Positions 60,861-64,000 of a DNA stretch of 64,000 nucleotides are shown here, piece by piece (position 1 is the stretch's first letter; each line of letters opens with the position of its first letter). The position numbers and the translations under genes were made by a program. Where the stretch lies: contig NZ_FRCH01000001.1 in NCBI RefSeq assembly GCF_900142825.1, positions 2,070,215 through 2,134,214 of the forward strand, written 5' to 3'. The notes under the pieces are model-generated. The model did not search any database. It saw nothing but the letters and a program-made list of their open reading frames with translations, and was not told the origin of the DNA. The DNA comes from Rhodanobacter sp. OK091 (lineage in GTDB: Bacteria > Pseudomonadota > Gammaproteobacteria > Xanthomonadales > Rhodanobacteraceae).

Positions 60861-62303
60861 TCAGTTGTCGTTGTTGGCGGGAGCGGTCGTGCGGGCCAGC
60901 TTGATGCGGGCATCCAGTTCGGTCAGTCGTGCCATCTGCGGTTTCACCACCTGGGCCCGGAACTTCGCCAGCTGCACCGCCGGCAAAGGTTCGGGCTGCG
61001 GTAGCGTCACTGTCTGCGGGTTGCGCTGCGCACCGTTGACGCGGAACTCATAGTGCAGATGCGGTCCGGTGGCCAGGCCGGTCATGCCCACGAAGCCGAT
61101 CACCTGCCCCTGGCTGACGTGCTGCCCGACGCGCTCATTGCCGAATCGCGACATATGGCCGTAGGCCGTGCTGATCGTGCTGTTGTGCTGGATGATCACG
61201 AAGTTGCCGTAACCGCTCATCCAGCCCTTGAACTTGATCACGCCGTCGCCGGCGGCATGGATCGGTGTGCCGGTGGGGGCGGCGTAGTCGACGCCCTTGT
61301 GCGCGCGCATGAGGCCGAGGATCGGATGCAGGCGCGCTGCGCTGAAGGTCGAGGAGATCCGGGTGAAATCGACCGGGATGCGCAGGAACGACTTCTGGAT
61401 CGGCCGGCCGTCCTCGCTGAACCAGCCATAGTCGCCGTCGGCCTTCTTGAAGCGGTAGGCGGTGTAGCGCGTGCCCTGGTTGATGAATTCGGCGGCGATG
61501 ATGTTGCCTTCGCCGTAGCGCACGCCGTCTCGGTAGACGTCGTCATAGATCACCGTGAAGCTGTCTCCGTCGCGTAGGTCCTGCACGAAATCGATGTCGT
61601 ACTTGAACAGGTCTGCCAGCTTGCCGACCATCGCCGCGTTCAAGCCGGCCTGGTCGCCGGCGGCATACAGGCTGCTGCGAATGACGCCGTGCGCCACTTG
61701 CTCGCGCAGATCCATGTCACGCTGCTGGATGGAGACAGTGGGTTGCGCGCCATCGAAACGAACGATCGCGCGATTGGCCTGACCCTCGTCGAAGCGGAAG
61801 CCCTTGAGGCTGCCGTCGCTGCCAAGCAGAAAATCGAATTCCTGGCCGGGTCGGATGTCGTGCAGCGCGGACTTCGCAGTGCCGGATGCATCTATCACTT
61901 TCTGCAGGTCGGCCATGCCGAGACCGCGGGCGTTGAAGATATCCGACAAGGTCTGGCCTGGTTGCACCCGCACCACCTGCCAGTCGTCCACGGTGGGAGC
62001 CGTCGTGTTGATCGGCGCGACTTGTGGCAGCGCCAGCGGCAATAGGGAATGCACTTCCGGTGCCGGCGTGGGACGCATCGCACTGGCCCATGCTGGCATG
62101 ATGAAACCGGACAGCAAGGTGATCAGCAGCGCGGTACCGGCGAGTACGAAACGTTCGCGATGCCAGCGAATGGGCTCGATCTCGGCCGAACGGTTGAACG
62201 ACCAATGCGAGCAGCGCTCGTAGAAATGGGAGTGCCGACGTTGCGCCTTGCGGCAGATCGCCAGCTTGCGGGCATGCCGCGCCCCCTGCTTTTCTTCAGC
62301 CAT
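60861..62303 (-). CDS. M23 peptidoglycan DD-metalloendopeptidase
   Basis: The 480-residue protein has a cytoplasmic N terminus rich in Arg/His, one membrane anchor (about 55-80), a LysM-like region (VVRVQPGQTLSDIFNARGLG), a middle domain and a C-terminal LytM/M23 domain. Its zinc ligands are present: HKGVDYAAP (H-x-x-x-D, near 335), SRFGNERVGQHVSQGQVIGF and GPHLHYEFRVNG (HxH, near 416). It cuts peptide cross-links in periplasmic peptidoglycan, allowing wall growth. The anmK-M23-tyrS layout is conserved in pseudomonads. ATG 62303 is favoured by homologous N termini; 33 further upstream codons are open. Confidence 0.93.
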   Translation of the reverse strand: MAEEKQGARHARKLAICRKAQRRHSHFYERCSHWSFNRSAEIEPIRWHRERFVLAGTALLITLLSGFIMPAWASAMRPTPAPEVHSLLPLALPQVAPINTTAPTVDDWQVVRVQPGQTLSDIFNARGLGMADLQKVIDASGTAKSALHDIRPGQEFDFLLGSDGSLKGFRFDEGQANRAIVRFDGAQPTVSIQQRDMDLREQVAHGVIRSSLYAAGDQAGLNAAMVGKLADLFKYDIDFVQDLRDGDSFTVIYDDVYRDGVRYGEGNIIAAEFINQGTRYTAYRFKKADGDYGWFSEDGRPIQKSFLRIPVDFTRISSTFSAARLHPILGLMRAHKGVDYAAPTGTPIHAAGDGVIKFKGWMSGYGNFVIIQHNSTISTAYGHMSRFGNERVGQHVSQGQVIGFVGMTGLATGPHLHYEFRVNGAQRNPQTVTLPQPEPLPAVQLAKFRAQVVKPQMARLTELDARIKLARTTAPANNDN

Positions 62304-62483
62304 GCTCTGAATGCCCGCGGTACAAAGTAACAAACTGCGCGTACCATAACGGTCATGTGTAAATGGCGTCAACGCCTTTTCCATCAAGGGTTTGCACGAC
62401 ATTCCCGGTTAACACACAATTAACGGCAACAGCACGACCGGGTTTCCGGTTACTGGTTGCCTACTGTCACCTGAGAGGAATAC

Positions 62484-63695
62484 ATGAGCGAGCTTGAGCA
62501 GGCGCTGGCCACGATTGCGCGCGGCGCCGACGAAATCATCAAGCGGGAAGATCTGGCCGAGCGCCTGAAAAGCGGTCGGCCGTTGCGGATCAAGGCCGGC
62601 TTCGATCCGACGGCACCGGACCTGCACCTCGGCCATACCGTCTTGTTGAACAAGATGCGCCAGTTTCAGGATCTGGGTCACCAGGTGATTTTCCTGATCG
62701 GCGACTTCACCGGCATGATCGGCGATCCGACCGGCAAGAACGTCACGCGCAAGCCGCTGACTCGCGAGGATGTACTGGCCAACGCCGAAACCTACGCCGA
62801 ACAGGTCTACAAGGTGCTGGACAGGGAGCGCACCGAGTTGCGTTTCAATTCCGAGTGGTTCGGCCAGATGTCGGCGGCCGACATGATCAAGCTGGCAGCC
62901 CAGCACACCGTGGCGCGCATGCTCGAGCGCGACGACTTCACCAAACGCTATGCGGCGCAGCAGCCGATCGCGATCCACGAATTCCTGTATCCGCTGGTAC
63001 AAGGCTACGACTCCGTCGCGCTGAAGGCCGATGTGGAGCTGGGCGGCACCGATCAGAAGTTCAACCTGCTGATGGGCCGTGCCCTGCAGGAACATCACGG
63101 CCAGCCGGCGCAGATCGTGTTGACCATGCCGTTGCTGGAAGGCCTGGACGGCATCAACAAGATGTCCAAGTCGCTGGGCAACTACATAGGTATCAACGAG
63201 CCGGCAATCGACATCGTCACCAAGACGATGAAGATCGGCGATGAACTGATGTGGCGCTGGTTCGAACTGCTCAGCTTCGAGGTGTCGCTGGATGAACTGG
63301 CTCAGATGAAGAAAGACATCGCCAGCGGCGTGCTCAATCCGCGGGACGCCAAACTACGCCTCGCTCGCGAGCTGACGGCGCGCTTCCATGGGGCCGCCGC
63401 TGCCGAGTTGGCGATCGCCGGCTGGCACGCGGTCGTACGTGGCGAAGGCGATACTTCATTGCTGCCGCAGGTAGATATCGTTGTGCCGGCGGAAGGCATG
63501 CGTCTGGCGGCCTTGCTCAGCGCGGCCGGCCTGACCGCGAGCAACTCCGAAGCCAGTCGCAAGCTGAAGGAGCGAGCCGTGCGCATCGACGCCGAAGTCG
63601 TGGAAGACGCGCAGCGCGTATTCATTGCCGGTTTCGAGGGTGTATTGCAGGTGGGCAAGCGCAACTTTGCGCGAGTGAAGCTCGTCGAGGCGTGA
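62484..63695 (+). CDS. tyrS: Tyrosyl-tRNA synthetase
   Basis: This class I synthetase of 403 residues has the HIGH-equivalent [19 protein letters not shown] (near 51-56), [19 protein letters not shown], the signature loop [14 protein letters not shown] (near 227-231) and a C-terminal S4-like RNA-binding domain with [20 protein letters not shown]. It belongs to the TyrS type with the compact S4 domain. GAGAGG precedes the ATG. It is divergent from the M23 gene by 180 bp and is followed by an rRNA-operon promoter, an arrangement also found in Pseudomonas. Confidence 0.97.
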   Translation: MSELEQALATIARGADEIIKREDLAERLKSGRPLRIKAGFDPTAPDLHLGHTVLLNKMRQFQDLGHQVIFLIGDFTGMIGDPTGKNVTRKPLTREDVLANAETYAEQVYKVLDRERTELRFNSEWFGQMSAADMIKLAAQHTVARMLERDDFTKRYAAQQPIAIHEFLYPLVQGYDSVALKADVELGGTDQKFNLLMGRALQEHHGQPAQIVLTMPLLEGLDGINKMSKSLGNYIGINEPAIDIVTKTMKIGDELMWRWFELLSFEVSLDELAQMKKDIASGVLNPRDAKLRLARELTARFHGAAAAELAIAGWHAVVRGEGDTSLLPQVDIVVPAEGMRLAALLSAAGLTASNSEASRKLKERAVRIDAEVVEDAQRVFIAGFEGVLQVGKRNFARVKLVEA

Positions 63696-63907
63696 TCGAA
63701 GCGCGTTCGGTCTCTGCGAATGGATTGGAGGGCGTCGCCGAGAAAAGAAAATTCTCCGCGTCGTCAGTTGTTTGCGAAACATCTGCAAAGCAGGCTTCAA
63801 GAAACGCTTGCTAAAAAAAGCACAGATCGTATTATTCGCGGCCCGCAGTCGCCCAGACGTCGCAAGACGGACCGCCGGGACCTCGAAATAAAGCTTCACC
63901 GAGGATG
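63696..63907. other. tyrS-rRNA intergenic region
   Basis: About 210 bp with no credible gene. It is more A/T-rich than the flanks (for example AAAAAAAGCACAG and ATAAAGC). I see no tRNA. It probably contains only upstream promoter elements for the following operon. Confidence 0.4.
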
Positions 63908-63935
63908 TTGACGGTCACGAAAAGCGATGTAGAAT
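63908..63935 (+). promoter_or_regulatory. Predicted rRNA-operon promoter
   Basis: TTGACG (63908-63913) and TAGAAT (63930-63935) are separated by 16 bp and followed by a GC-rich discriminator (GGGCGGC), the hallmark of stringently controlled rRNA promoters. An A/T-rich stretch about 60-110 bp upstream (around 63808-63838) could serve as an UP element. Confidence 0.7.
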
Positions 63936-64000
63936 GGGCGGCTCACCTAGGACGAAACGTTCTGGACGCGATCGAGGAATCGGTGGCAAGTGGTTGATCT
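63936..64000 (+). other. Start of a predicted rRNA-operon leader (truncated by the window)
   Basis: The sequence after the promoter (GGGCGGCTCACCTAGGACG and beyond, to the window end) has the character of a 16S rRNA leader and follows tyrS as in related genomes. No 16S rRNA sequence or boxA is yet visible, so this rests on the promoter and context. Confidence 0.5.

Noticed and set aside
1..64000. CRISPR arrays, tRNA genes, insertion-sequence transposases and prophage genes
   Set aside because: I looked for regularly spaced direct repeats, cloverleaf-like sequences in the gaps, and transposase/integrase/phage proteins, and found none.

Overview
The window looks like a chromosomal segment of a high-GC gammaproteobacterium of the Xanthomonadales. 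The best guess is Rhodanobacteraceae (the Rhodanobacter/Dyella/Luteibacter group). This is inferred from conserved gene orders (coaBC-dut-algC, anmK-M23 peptidase-tyrS-rRNA promoter, argS-SPOR), divergent speA/speE, a long transaldolase next to pgi, and GTAGGAGC...CGATGC-type REP palindromes. No species call is possible from the sequence alone.

Layout. 1-3.2 kb: end of a membrane-protein gene, a DUF481 outer-membrane protein, hemC and a Bax-inhibitor-1-like membrane protein. 3.3-9.1 kb: a tripartite RND efflux operon on the minus strand, in the order outer-membrane factor, adaptor, permease. 9.3-18.2 kb: a minus-strand sugar-phosphate cluster (zwf, HAD hydrolase, tal, pgi, pgm, tkt); REP doublets fill the pgi/pgm and pgm/tkt gaps. 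18.4-20.9 kb: small minus-strand accessory genes (two GNATs, a DHCW cupin, a frameshifted VOC protein, a tiny lipoprotein ORF, an ABM-like protein) separated by degenerate attC-like sites. I read this as a relic integron cassette array with no integrase in the window. 21.2-29.8 kb: one 2,876-codon gene for an NdvB/ChvB-type cyclic beta-1,2-glucan synthase. 30-36.3 kb: GNAT, a PAS-GGDEF-EAL c-di-GMP protein, a conserved unknown, a thiolase and a TonB-like protein. 36.3-37.1 kb: a ~690-bp imperfect giant inverted repeat bounded by REP palindromes. 37.1-42 kb: PLD-family lipoprotein, SixA-like phosphatase, orphan ParA, an exported unknown and a small membrane protein. 41.8-44.8 kb: divergent speE and speA (polyamines). 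45-47.8 kb: 3-hydroxybutyrate dehydrogenase, patatin and a beta-hydroxyacid dehydrogenase. 47.9-50.3 kb: argS and a SPOR protein. 50.3-50.8 kb: a gene-free stretch with two consensus DnaA boxes and a strong candidate C-rich small RNA ending in a canonical terminator. 50.8-55.6 kb: radC, then coaBC-dut-algC, where AlgC carries a fused membrane-anchored N-terminal half. 55.7-63.7 kb: DUF4124 protein, pyrE, xth, an AmpG-like permease, a small RHH-like protein, anmK, an M23 peptidase and tyrS. The window ends in what looks like an rRNA-operon promoter and leader.

How the genes fit together. Most of the window is core metabolism: pentose phosphate and hexose-phosphate interconversion, cell-wall recycling (AnmK, the AmpG-like permease, M23), CoA and nucleotide synthesis, polyamines and translation. 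Accessory content is concentrated in the cassette-like region next to the glucan synthase and in dispersed palindromic repeats. The most interesting non-genic observations are the attC-like sites, the giant REP-bounded palindrome, the sRNA candidate and the DnaA-box cluster.
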